Below are positions 55,991 to 63,772 of a stretch of 64,000 nt of DNA, piece after piece (the stretch's first letter is position 1; the number at the start of each line of letters is the position of its first letter). The stretch covers positions 620,001 through 684,000 of the forward strand of contig CAWGSA010000001.1 of the NCBI GenBank assembly GCA_963825175.1, written 5' to 3'. A model generated the notes under the pieces. That model ran no database searches and was not told the DNA's origin. It saw only the letters and a list, made by a program, of their open reading frames with translations. This stretch comes from DATFTF01 sp963825175. Its GTDB lineage: Bacteria > Acidobacteriota > Thermoanaerobaculia > UBA5066 > Gp7-AA6. Both the position numbers and the translations under genes were made by a program.

Positions 55991-58267
55991 ATGCCCGCGA
56001 CCGCTGGACAACTCCTGGGACGATACCGCCTCGGCCGGAGAGTCGGGTCCGGAGGCATGGCCGAGGTCTGGGAGGCGCTGGACGAGAGCCTCCAGCGGCC
56101 GGTCGCGGTCAAGGTCATTCTCGAATCCGTCTCGCGGGAGCCCAGCTTCACCGAACGGTTCGTGCGTGAGGCGCGGACGATCGCCGGCCTCGAGCATCCC
56201 AACATCCTCCCCGTTTACGACTTCGGCCAGGAAGGCGAATCCGTCTACCTGGTCATGCCGCTGGTCCCGGGAGGAAGCCTCCAAGACCGGCTGGGCGCCA
56301 GCGTGACCACCGCGGCCGCCCTGGAGTGGGTCGCCGGAGTCGCATCGGCTCTGGACTTCGCCCACGCGCGAGGCATCCTCCACCGCGACGTCAAGCCGGC
56401 GAACATCCTGATGGACAAGCACGATCGGCCGCTGCTGGCGGACTTCGGGCTGGCCAAGAGCGTGAGCGATACCTCCGCCGGGTTGACCGCGACCGGAGCC
56501 GTCATCGGAACTCCCACGTACATGTCGCCGGAGCAGGCGATGGCGATGACCCTGGACGGACGCTCCGACCAGTACGCCCTCGGAGTCATCGCTTTCCAGC
56601 TCGTGGCGGGCGTCGTGCCGTTCTCCGCCGACTCGCCGCTCGTCGTGCTGCACAAGCACCTTCAGGAACCGCCGCCGCGGCCGTCGAGCCTGAACCCCCG
56701 GCTGACGCCGGCCGTCGATCAGGCGATCGAACGGGCCTTGCGCAAGAACCCCGCGCAACGGTACCCGTGTTGCGGTGATCTGGCCAGGGCGCTCGCGCTC
56801 GCCCTCGGCGGGTCGCAGCAGATCGACCTGCAGGCCACGACCCGATGGAGTCTGTCGGGTGCGCCGCGGGCCGCGACGCCGCCGCCGTCGGAAGAACAGG
56901 CCACCGTTCGCTACGGCGTCGAGACTGCCGCGATTCCTCCGGACGACCGACCGGCCCTGGGCGGAGCGGGTACGGCGCGGTCGCCGCGCCGGCGCAGCGC
57001 CGTTTTCGCGGGATTGGTGGCGGTTGCCGCGATGGCCGCCACGTTTTTCGTATGGCGGCGCCTGGAGACGCAGAAGTCGGTTATGGGAAGGGACACCGGC
57101 GCGACCGCCGCTGCGGTCCGGACAGCCCCGCCGGCAATCGCACGGCAGCCGCCGGTCAGCTCCCCCGCTCCCGCTCCCGCGACGGCTCCGGCGGCCTCGG
57201 CGCCTTCCGTGAACGCCTCGCCCGCGGCGCCGGGTCGGGAAGCACGAGGCGCGCCCGCTCGGCCGATCCCTCACGCGCGTTCCGCCGTAACCTCCGCTCC
57301 GATGGTCAGGGAGAGACAGCCGCCTTCGACCGGCGATATCCGGTCGAGGTCGACCCCCGGCGCTCCCCCTCTCACGGCCTCGTCCGACGCGGCCTGGGCC
57401 GCCGCCTTCGAAGACGGACAATCTCAATTCCGATCGGGCAACTATCAAGAGGCGCAGAAGCGCTTTCGCGAGGCCGTGGCGAAAGCCGAGACGCTCGGTC
57501 CCAAAGACAAGCGTCTGCCTCAGAGCCTTCAGAGACTGGGGATGGTCCTCGCCAACCTGGGCCAAATCCCGAGAGCGGAGAAGCTCCTCCGCAGCGCGCT
57601 TGCGATGCGGATGGAACAGGCCGGCAAAGAGGACCTGGAGGTTGCCGACTGTCAATTGTGGCTCGGCTTCGTCCTGGCCCGGCAGGGGAAGGCCAGCGGC
57701 GAATCGGAAAAGCTCATTCTCCAGGCGCTTGCGACCAAGGAGAACGCTCTCGGTCCGAACGCTCCGGCCGTTGTTTTCGCTCTCCAGCAACTCGCGTACT
57801 GCTACGAGATGCAGGGTCGGCATGACGAGGCCGAGACGCGCCTCAAACGGGCGCTGTCGATCCTCGATACGGCGTCCGGCGACAACAACGCTCTCCACGC
57901 CGGGGTGCTCAACGACCTGGGCTGGACTTATCAGCGCAAAGGTGAGCCCGCCCTCGCGGAACCGGCCTTTCGGAAAGCGCTCGCGCTGCGGCAGAAGGCG
58001 CTGGCGCCCGGTCATCCGCTCATCGCGGTGTCTCAGTTTGGCCTGGCCGGCGCGGAGATCGAACTGAAGAAGTATTCCGAAGCGGAATCCCTTCTGAAGC
58101 AGTCCCTGGCGATCCGCGAGCGGTCGCTCGGTCCCGACCATCCCCAGGTCGCCGCGACCTTGAGGGAGCTGGCCCGACTGCTCCGGCTGGACCACCGGGA
58201 GGCCGAGGCCGAGCAATACCAGGCCCGCGCCCGCGCCATCCGAGCCCGTCGGCAGGAAGAGGAATGA
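55991..58267 (+). CDS. Receptor-like Ser/Thr kinase with periplasmic TPR repeats
   Basis: 758 residues; ATG in MPATAGQLLGRYRLG chosen for family fit. Kinase 1-280: VGSGGMAEV loop, VAVKVI Lys, HRDVKPANIL, DFGLA, MSPEQAM. A membrane helix at about 338-356 is followed by a Pro/Ala/Ser-rich stretch, then TPR repeats from about 475 (YQEAQKRFREAVAKAETLGP; AEKLLRSALAMRMEQAG; AETRLKRALSILDTAS). Domain order is that of PknB-type receptor kinases common in Acidobacteriota and myxobacteria. The substrate is not evident; the TPR part may sense or bind envelope proteins. Confidence 0.92.
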   Translation: MPATAGQLLGRYRLGRRVGSGGMAEVWEALDESLQRPVAVKVILESVSREPSFTERFVREARTIAGLEHPNILPVYDFGQEGESVYLVMPLVPGGSLQDRLGASVTTAAALEWVAGVASALDFAHARGILHRDVKPANILMDKHDRPLLADFGLAKSVSDTSAGLTATGAVIGTPTYMSPEQAMAMTLDGRSDQYALGVIAFQLVAGVVPFSADSPLVVLHKHLQEPPPRPSSLNPRLTPAVDQAIERALRKNPAQRYPCCGDLARALALALGGSQQIDLQATTRWSLSGAPRAATPPPSEEQATVRYGVETAAIPPDDRPALGGAGTARSPRRRSAVFAGLVAVAAMAATFFVWRRLETQKSVMGRDTGATAAAVRTAPPAIARQPPVSSPAPAPATAPAASAPSVNASPAAPGREARGAPARPIPHARSAVTSAPMVRERQPPSTGDIRSRSTPGAPPLTASSDAAWAAAFEDGQSQFRSGNYQEAQKRFREAVAKAETLGPKDKRLPQSLQRLGMVLANLGQIPRAEKLLRSALAMRMEQAGKEDLEVADCQLWLGFVLARQGKASGESEKLILQALATKENALGPNAPAVVFALQQLAYCYEMQGRHDEAETRLKRALSILDTASGDNNALHAGVLNDLGWTYQRKGEPALAEPAFRKALALRQKALAPGHPLIAVSQFGLAGAEIELKKYSEAESLLKQSLAIRERSLGPDHPQVAATLRELARLLRLDHREAEAEQYQARARAIRARRQEEE

Positions 58268-58344
58268 GCCAATCGCCCGGAGCCTTCTCTCGGACCGCCT
58301 CCCGCCCGTGGTATCCTCCTCCGTTCCTGGCTTCGCTCGCCCTC

Positions 58345-58362
58345 TGGCAGATCACCCTGCCA
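58345..58362 (+). promoter_or_regulatory. TGGCA-N8-TGCCA element, copy 2
   Basis: Same inverted repeat, same flanking CTC and TCTCCGAA, with a different loop (GATCACCC instead of CGTCGGCC). It begins 83 bases before its gene, against 82 at copy 1. Conserved stem and free loop favour a structural or dyad-binding role. Confidence 0.5.
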
Positions 58363-58427
58363 CTCTCCGAACGTCGCCCAACGAACCGACTTGACTGTGT
58401 GATCGGGCCTCGAAACGAGAGAAACGC

Positions 58428-58652
58428 TTGAAACGACCGCTCACGATCAATCAGGCCGAGGCCGAAGCACGGTGGAGATGGGGGGGAATCCTCGAGCGAG
58501 GCTTCGCCCAATACAAGGGCGCCGAAAGCAAGCCTTTCCAGGTCGGAACGAAGCGCTTCGGACGGGTGACGATTCGAGGCAAAGGCACCTCCTGGGAGGG
58601 CGCCTTCGGAAACGCCGACAAAGAGACCAACCTCAAGAAACCGGGTTCGTAG
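58428..58652 (+). CDS. Small basic protein, WRWGG/GTSWEGAFGNAD family, copy 2
   Basis: 74 residues from TTG. Paralogue of the 53.6 kb gene, sharing the ARWRWGG, KPFQVGTK, GTSWEGAFGNAD and ETNL blocks, and differing mainly in charged surface positions. It follows the TPR kinase gene by 160 bases with its own leader. The equal length and conserved leader indicate duplication of the whole transcription unit, not just the ORF. Confidence 0.7.
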   Translation: MKRPLTINQAEAEARWRWGGILERGFAQYKGAESKPFQVGTKRFGRVTIRGKGTSWEGAFGNADKETNLKKPGS

Positions 58653-58757
58653 CCGGACCCGTCCCGTTTCGAGCCGGTTTCGGGTGAATCCACTTGACCG
58701 GCCCAAGACGCCGCGCCACCGGCGCTGGCTGCCGCGCTTTCACGTCTCAACTCCAGC

Positions 58758-58798
58758 GGAACAAACGATTGGAGATGTCCCCGCAAAGCGCACATGCT
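58758..58798 (+). promoter_or_regulatory. Shared-box promoter, copy 7
   Basis: GGAACAAACGA, TTGGAG, 18 bases, CATGCT. Ends 38 bases before the 26-residue membrane peptide gene. Confidence 0.66.
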
Positions 58799-58836
58799 CA
58801 TCGGTGCTGAAAGACTTCGTTTGAGAAAGGTCGAAT

Positions 58837-58917
58837 ATGAGCACCATCGTCATCGTCGTTCTCGTCATTCTTCTCCTCGGCGGCGGCGGATTCTGGTACC
58901 GCGGCAGACGGGTGTGA
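58837..58917 (+). CDS. 26-residue single-pass membrane peptide
   Basis: MSTIVIVVLVILLLGGGGFW followed by YRGRRV. One hydrophobic helix with Gly run and basic cytosolic end. Preceded by GAGAAAGG at suitable spacing and by a shared-box promoter, which is why it is reported in spite of its size. Related tiny proteins are known as stress peptides of unknown function. Confidence 0.6.
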   Translation: MSTIVIVVLVILLLGGGGFWYRGRRV

Positions 58918-59129
58918 CGGCGCGGTTCAACGTTCGGCCATCCGATCCGTTGACCTGAGCGGCTCGGCGGAGTCCCGCGGCCCTCTTGAGGAGCGAGCCA
59001 AGAGGCCGCTCAGTGCGTGGTCCAACCTCGATTCATTCATCGGGCGAAATGATTGCGGTGTCGGGGGCGAGGCCTCCGGCACGGTTACTCGGGCGCCGCA
59101 TTCCGCGGCGACCCCCATGAGGAGGTTCT

Positions 59130-59438
59130 ATGAAGAGGGTTTTAGCGCTTTCGGTGATTCTGGCGGTCTGTCTGGGCGCCGTCGCTCTGGCCGGGGAAAA
59201 AATGGGCAAGAAGGACGGCACGTTGAGCGGGACCATCACGAAGGTCGACAACGACCAGAAAATGATGACGGTCACGGACAAATCGGGCAAGGAGTGGTCG
59301 ATCTACTGGAATACCGACACCAAGGTTGAAGGCGACGGCCCGAAAGAGGGCGTGAAGGTCTGGTTCAAGGCCACGGAGAAGGACGGCAAGATGTGGGCGA
59401 CCTGGGTCAAGACTGGAGAAGCCAAGGGCAAGATGTAA
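59130..59438 (+). CDS. Small secreted beta-barrel-like protein
   Basis: 102 residues after GGAGG. Signal peptide cleaved near ALAG-EKMGK. The mature part is short and beta-rich (GTLSGTITKVDNDQKMMTVT; KEWSIYWNTDTKVEGD; VKVWFKATEKDGKMWATWVK), like an OB-fold-type periplasmic protein of about 80 residues. Function unknown. A strong terminator follows. A weak match to the shared box precedes it at 59041 but fails at the hexamer, so I do not count it. Confidence 0.75.
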   Translation: MKRVLALSVILAVCLGAVALAGEKMGKKDGTLSGTITKVDNDQKMMTVTDKSGKEWSIYWNTDTKVEGDGPKEGVKVWFKATEKDGKMWATWVKTGEAKGKM

Positions 59439-59464
59439 CCGCGGAGCCTTTGACCCGTTCAGCA

Positions 59465-59494
59465 AGAGGCGCCTCGGCGCCTCTTTTTCTTTTC
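59465..59494 (+). terminator. Rho-independent terminator
   Basis: A perfect nine-base stem (AGAGGCGCC/GGCGCCTCT) with a two-base loop and TTTTCTTTT tail, 27 bases after the stop of the small secreted protein gene. Confidence 0.88.
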
Positions 59495-59569
59495 TGAGCT
59501 GGTTGTTCCGTCAAGCTCCCGTTTTCCACTTTCGATCGACACTCATCGTTTGAATGTCCCGAACTGATC

Positions 59570-59610
59570 GAAACCAAGTATTGGACCGACCGGAGCCGTC
59601 CGTACATGCT
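59570..59610 (+). promoter_or_regulatory. Shared-box promoter, copy 8
   Basis: GAAACCAAGTA, TTGGAC, 18 bases, CATGCT. Box diverged in the same way as copy 6 (CCARGTATTGGAC). An inverted ATCGTTTGA at 59545-59553 lies upstream. The hexamer ends 44 bases before the WxxGxW gene. Confidence 0.6.
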
Positions 59611-59654
59611 GTTTGTGGTCCACGAAACGAATTTTCGATCGCGGGGAGGTCTTC

Positions 59655-60032
59655 ATGATCAAGAGGATATTGGTATCGATGGCGCCCGTCGCGCTTCTGG
59701 CCCTTGCCGTGCCGGCCGCGGCCCAGCCGGGCCCCAATCTCGAGATTCGCATCGCCCACAGCGCCCCGCCACGGGTTCGCGTCGAGCGCATCCCGGCGCG
59801 GCCCGACCGCCATGCGGTCTGGGCGAGGGGCTACTGGCATTGGGAAGGCAGCCGATGGGATTGGGTCTCCGGCCGCTGGGACCATGCCGAGAACCCCCAT
59901 TCCCGCTGGATCGCACCGCGCTACCGGCATGAAGGACGGATCTGGCGTTACGAGCCGCCGCACTGGTCGCACCAAAGGCTGGTCGAGGGGGACGAGTACC
60001 ACCGCTGGAAAGAGGAGCGCCGCCGCAACTGA
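59655..60032 (+). CDS. YXWXGXW-type secreted protein
   Basis: 125 residues with GGGGAGG before ATG. Signal peptide cleaved near PAAA-QPGPN. The core holds the tandem aromatic pattern YWHWEGSRWDWVSGRW and continues through HSRWIAPRY and WRYEPPHWSHQRL; such repeats are typical of BcpO-related envelope proteins. Basic, His/Arg/Trp-rich end. Role unknown but often stress-associated. Under a shared-box promoter. Confidence 0.85.
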   Translation: MIKRILVSMAPVALLALAVPAAAQPGPNLEIRIAHSAPPRVRVERIPARPDRHAVWARGYWHWEGSRWDWVSGRWDHAENPHSRWIAPRYRHEGRIWRYEPPHWSHQRLVEGDEYHRWKEERRRN

Positions 60033-60136
60033 CCGGCGACCCGACGCCTGAAGAGGCCTCGCCTCATTGGGGCTCGCCGGCGGCGCGGCTCCAGCGAGCG
60101 CCGATCAGCCTCTTCGAGCTGCCTCCGCGCGCGGAT

Positions 60137-60832
60137 TCATCGCACCACGACACCGAACCGATTCTGCATCTCCCGCCGGCCCTTCGCGGTGACGCTCAGG
60201 ATCCGGCTGTCCAGGTCGTGCACGATCCATCCTCGCCGCAGCGCGAGGCTCCGCAGGGCCGCGCCGAGCGCGCCGCCGATGTGAGGCTGCCGCTCGCTCC
60301 AGTCGATGCAGGCGTAGGCAAAGCGCCGGCGCAGGGAGCGGGTCGCGCCGATGTCGACGCCCAGAGCTTCGAGCTCCGTCGCTCCCTTCCGGGTGACGTC
60401 GTAGGCGTCGTCCGCCGCCGGATCGGACGACAGCCACCGCAGGTGCAAGAGGAGATCGTGCAGGGACACCGCGAAGGCGCCGGCCATGTGGTCGTAGCAG
60501 GTGCGCGCGGCTCGCAGTCGGCTCGGAGTCTTGGGCACGAAGCGCTCCCGGGGCCCGCCCGCGACGACCATCAGGGCCTCGAGCGCCTTCGCCACGTCGG
60601 CGCCCTCCAGGCGGTAGTAGCGATGCTTGCCCTGCGCCAGGGTCTTCACGAGCTGCCGCTCCTTGAGACGCGCCAGGTGCACGCTCGCGGTCGAAGGGCT
60701 CACGCCCGCCACGGCTGCGAGCTCGGTGCTCGTGCGCGCGTGCCCGTCCAGCAGGCAGCACAGCATGCGGGTCCGCGCCGGCTCGGCGATGGCCGCGGCG
60801 ATGGACGACAGGTCGGGGGCGTCGGACTTCAT
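60137..60832 (-). CDS. ArsR-family winged-helix transcriptional regulator
   Basis: 231 residues. N-terminal HTH (DGHARTSTELAAVAGVSPST then ASVHLARLKERQLV) and winged part (LAQGKHRYYRLEG). The extra 150 C-terminal residues contain a second helical domain with ARTCYDHMAGAF and CIDWSERQPHIGG as in long ArsR-like proteins of Proteobacteria that have a conserved Cys/His set. No CVC arsenic site, so the ligand is different. Divergent from the NIPSNAP gene, its probable target. Confidence 0.87.
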   Translation of the reverse strand: MKSDAPDLSSIAAAIAEPARTRMLCCLLDGHARTSTELAAVAGVSPSTASVHLARLKERQLVKTLAQGKHRYYRLEGADVAKALEALMVVAGGPRERFVPKTPSRLRAARTCYDHMAGAFAVSLHDLLLHLRWLSSDPAADDAYDVTRKGATELEALGVDIGATRSLRRRFAYACIDWSERQPHIGGALGAALRSLALRRGWIVHDLDSRILSVTAKGRREMQNRFGVVVR

Positions 60833-60921
60833 ACTTTGACAGCGGACGAAGCGTCCCGGCTCGGCATCGAGGATACTTCGGAGCGGCCGCGGTCGAAAGC
60901 CGCGTGAGACCCGGAGGACCG

Positions 60922-61263
60922 ATGACCATCACCTGCTTCATCCGCTACGAGATCGATCCATTCCAAAGGGACGCCTTCCAGGAGTACGCCGCAACCTGGG
61001 GCCGCATCATCCCCCGCTGCGGAGGACACCTGGTCGGCTATTTCCTTCCCCATGAGGGGACCAACAATGTGGCGTGGGGCCTGATCGCGTTCGACAGCCT
61101 GGCCTCCTACGAGGCCTACCGGACGCGTCTGCGCGAGGATCCGGAGTCGCGCGAGAATTTCGCCAGGGCTCGAACCCAGCGGTTCATTCTTCGCGAGGAG
61201 CGGACGTTCGTGGAGGTGGTCGAGGGCACCTTCGGCGTCCCCGCGGGCCGCGCTGCGGGCTGA
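60922..61263 (+). CDS. NIPSNAP family protein
   Basis: 113 residues; ATG in MTITCFIRYEIDPFQRDAFQ preferred. Dimeric alpha/beta-barrel of the NIPSNAP type: ITCFIRYEIDPFQRDAFQEY, LVGYFLPHEGTNNVAWGLIA, and YEAYRTRLREDPE. These small proteins are thought to bind or modify hydrophobic or heme-like ligands. It is divergent from the ArsR-type regulator with 89 bases between, an arrangement seen repeatedly for this family. Confidence 0.85.
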   Translation: MTITCFIRYEIDPFQRDAFQEYAATWGRIIPRCGGHLVGYFLPHEGTNNVAWGLIAFDSLASYEAYRTRLREDPESRENFARARTQRFILREERTFVEVVEGTFGVPAGRAAG

Positions 61264-61456
61264 GGCCCGCGACTCCTTTTGACAGCCTGATCGGGGCCGC
61301 CTTAGGCTTGCATCCGCTCTCCTGTCAAGGGACCGGCGAATCGGCGGAAGGAGCACCCTGCGCGTCGTCACGGCCATTCTCTTTCGAGCCGATTGAACGC
61401 CAGGGCCGGCCGCACCCGGCGCGGATCGACTTCCCGGCCAAACCGAGGCTGACTCG

Positions 61457-62033
61457 ATGCGGTGGATTCGCCGGATCGCTGCCGCGCCGCTTCTCCTTCT
61501 GACCTTCATCTGCATGATCGGGACGGTGCGGATCTTCGCCCGGAACCTTCCGGATTCGACGATCGGCGAGGGATTCACGACCGCGTTCTTTGCCGCCGTC
61601 ACCGCGACGGGCGCTTACTTTCTGCTTCGCCCCGACGTCCGCGCGCTCGAGGGGCTGTCGTTTCCGCAGGTGCGGAAATGGTTCTTCACCAACCCTCTCG
61701 GGCAGGCCGGGCGGTTGTGGGCCGCGGCGGCGGTGATCATGGCCGCGGCCCCGAGATCCTCGCTCCTTCCCGGATTCGTCGCCCGGTGCGTCTCCTCGAT
61801 TGCCTCCGCCGGGAGCGCCGTCGCCGCGCGCCGCTGGTGGGCCGCCGCGCTCCTCGCGGTTCTCGGCTTCATTCTCCTGATGGGCGCCCTGGCCGCGACC
61901 GCCGAAGGTCTGGCGCCCCGGGGGGTTCGGGGAGGGCGGCATGATCTTCCTCCTCCCGATGGAGGGCTTACCGATCCTCCTCGCGGTCTCCGGCATCGTT
62001 CGCAGGCTCAAGGCCACGAAGCGCGCGGGCTAG
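61457..62033 (+). pseudogene. Membrane protein, probable single-base frameshift near the end
   Basis: The frame gives about 155 coherent residues with four hydrophobic segments (LLLLTFICMIGTVRIFA; FFAAVTATGAYFLL; WAAALLAVLGFILLMGALAA). After AEGLAPRG it becomes Arg/Gly/Pro-rich and would run into the TPR gene. Dropping one G from the six-G run at about 61919-61924 instead gives GEGGMIFLLPMEGLPILLAV then SGIVRRLKATKRAG and a stop, a sensible last helix with a basic end, leaving 48 bases before the convergent gene. So the intact protein would be about 190 residues. Family unknown. Confidence 0.6.
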
Positions 62034-62081
62034 AAGGCGAGCACCCGAGGCACGGCCAGCGGGATCTCAGCCTCCCTCGGG

Positions 62082-63629
62082 TCACGCCGCTGTCTTCTTT
62101 GCCGGCCCCGCGCCCGCCTTCGCCTTGGACCGCACGAAGGCGTAGTTGACGTTCGGCATGGAATAGAACTCGGCCGTCTTCTTGCAGAACTCCGCCGCCT
62201 TGGCCGCGTCGCCCTTGGCGCCATAGGCCTGGCACAGGCGATAGAGGTTCTGGGGATTCTGCGGGTTGGCCTGGGCGAGCTCGGCGATCGCTTTGTCATA
62301 GTCCTTCTCGGCGAGCGCGATGGTGCCGTCGAGCTCGTGGGCGTTCTTGATCGTGAAAGGGTTCCTCGCCGACGCGGCGGCCCGGCGAAACGCGTCCGCC
62401 TCCGTCTTGGCCAGGGCGAGGTCCTTCCTCGCCAGCGCGACCCGGGCCATGTTGTAGTGATGGACGTTCTTCCCGTTCTCCTTGACCTCCGGGGAGAGGC
62501 TGGATTCCTGGACCAGCTGGAGCCCGGCGTCGAATTCCCTTTTCGCCGCGTCGGCCTTCCCGCTCTCGACCAGGATGAGCCCCTTCAGCCCGCGGTCGAA
62601 CGCCATCGCGGGGACGTCATTGGTCTTCTTCCCGAGCGCATACTGCTCGTCCACGTCCGCCAGGGCCCTGGCCGTCTTCCCGCCGTCTAAGTGAACGATC
62701 GTCAGAGCGAAGAGGGCCGCTCGCCTCTCGGCGTCGGTCCGGGACACCTTCATGGACTCCTGGAGCTCGGCCGCGGCCTGGTCGGGCTTTCCCGAATACA
62801 GCAGATCCATGGCGATTCCCTGGTGCGCGTTGGTGAAGTTCGGGTTGATCGCCAGCGCCTTGCGGTACTGCGCGATCGAGTCGTCGAACCGCCCCATCTT
62901 GAGCAGCAGCTCGGCGTACGAGTCGTAGGGATTGGGGTCCTTCGGAATGAGCTCGATGTACTTCTGGAACGCCTTTTCCGCGCCGGCGTAGTCCCCGCTC
63001 TGCCGGTACGCATAGCCCAGGATGTTGTAGGCCGTGGAGTAGCCCGGAGCGAGCTCGATGGCTTTCTTGTAATGCTCGATCGCCCGGGGGAACTCCTGCT
63101 GACCGAAGAAGGAGTTACCAAGATTGAAGTGCGCACGCTCGTCGTTGGGGTAGGCGGCCACCAGCTCGTCGAGGTATCCCTTCTGCTTCACGGCGTCGTT
63201 GTTCGCGCCGGCATGCGTCGCGAGTATGAGAAGCCTCTCTCCCAGGGAGGCCTTGTCGGCCAGGGAGACCGCCTTGTTCAGATGCTCGAAGAACTCCTTT
63301 CCGGTCGGAGCGGAAATGGCCAGGTTGAGCTCGGCCGATGCGAAGCCCGGATCGAGATCCGCCGCCTTCTGGAAGTGCTGGATCGAGTCGGTGACCTGAA
63401 GCTTCTCGGCCAGATCGCGCCCCTGCAGGAACTCGGCCTTCGCTTCCGCGGATGCGGTCGTGACCGGGATCTTCCCGTCTCCGGGCGGCGCCGGCGTCTT
63501 GCCGGCCTCCGCCGCGACGGCCGCGGGCGCCGTGTCGGCCGGACCCTCCTTCCTGGCGCAGCCGCCGATCGTCGAGCCGCCGACCATTCCGAGGGTCAAG
63601 AGAAGAGCGAGGGATGGATTCCGGCGCAT
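62082..63629 (-). CDS. TPR-repeat lipoprotein
   Basis: 515 residues; the ATG in MRRNPSLALLL opens a signal with lipobox TIGGC. After an Ala/Pro linker it is almost wholly TPR: DSIQHFQKAADLDPGFASAE, FPRAIEHYKKAIELAPGYST, YAGAEKAFQKYIELIPKDPN, DDSIAQYRKALAINPNFTNA and later copies. A periplasmic protein-binding scaffold. A basic Lys/Ala tail ends the protein. Stands alone between two frameshifted genes. Confidence 0.88.
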   Translation of the reverse strand: MRRNPSLALLLTLGMVGGSTIGGCARKEGPADTAPAAVAAEAGKTPAPPGDGKIPVTTASAEAKAEFLQGRDLAEKLQVTDSIQHFQKAADLDPGFASAELNLAISAPTGKEFFEHLNKAVSLADKASLGERLLILATHAGANNDAVKQKGYLDELVAAYPNDERAHFNLGNSFFGQQEFPRAIEHYKKAIELAPGYSTAYNILGYAYRQSGDYAGAEKAFQKYIELIPKDPNPYDSYAELLLKMGRFDDSIAQYRKALAINPNFTNAHQGIAMDLLYSGKPDQAAAELQESMKVSRTDAERRAALFALTIVHLDGGKTARALADVDEQYALGKKTNDVPAMAFDRGLKGLILVESGKADAAKREFDAGLQLVQESSLSPEVKENGKNVHHYNMARVALARKDLALAKTEADAFRRAAASARNPFTIKNAHELDGTIALAEKDYDKAIAELAQANPQNPQNLYRLCQAYGAKGDAAKAAEFCKKTAEFYSMPNVNYAFVRSKAKAGAGPAKKTAA

Positions 63630-63772
63630 CGATGCCTCCTTCTCGCTTCGGAAGACGTGGGTGCCCACCGAATGGAGATGAGTACGAAAGCGACGGCGCC
63701 GGGTTGCGCCGCGTGATGATGGACGGCCCGCGCGCCGCGTTCGCGGCCGCAGAGGGAGGACGAGCGGACGTT

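Noticed and set aside
59041..59060. Weak match to the shared box before the small secreted protein
   Set aside because: CGGGCGAAATGATTGCGG fits partly, but the position 18 bases on reads CGGCAC, not YAYGCT-like.
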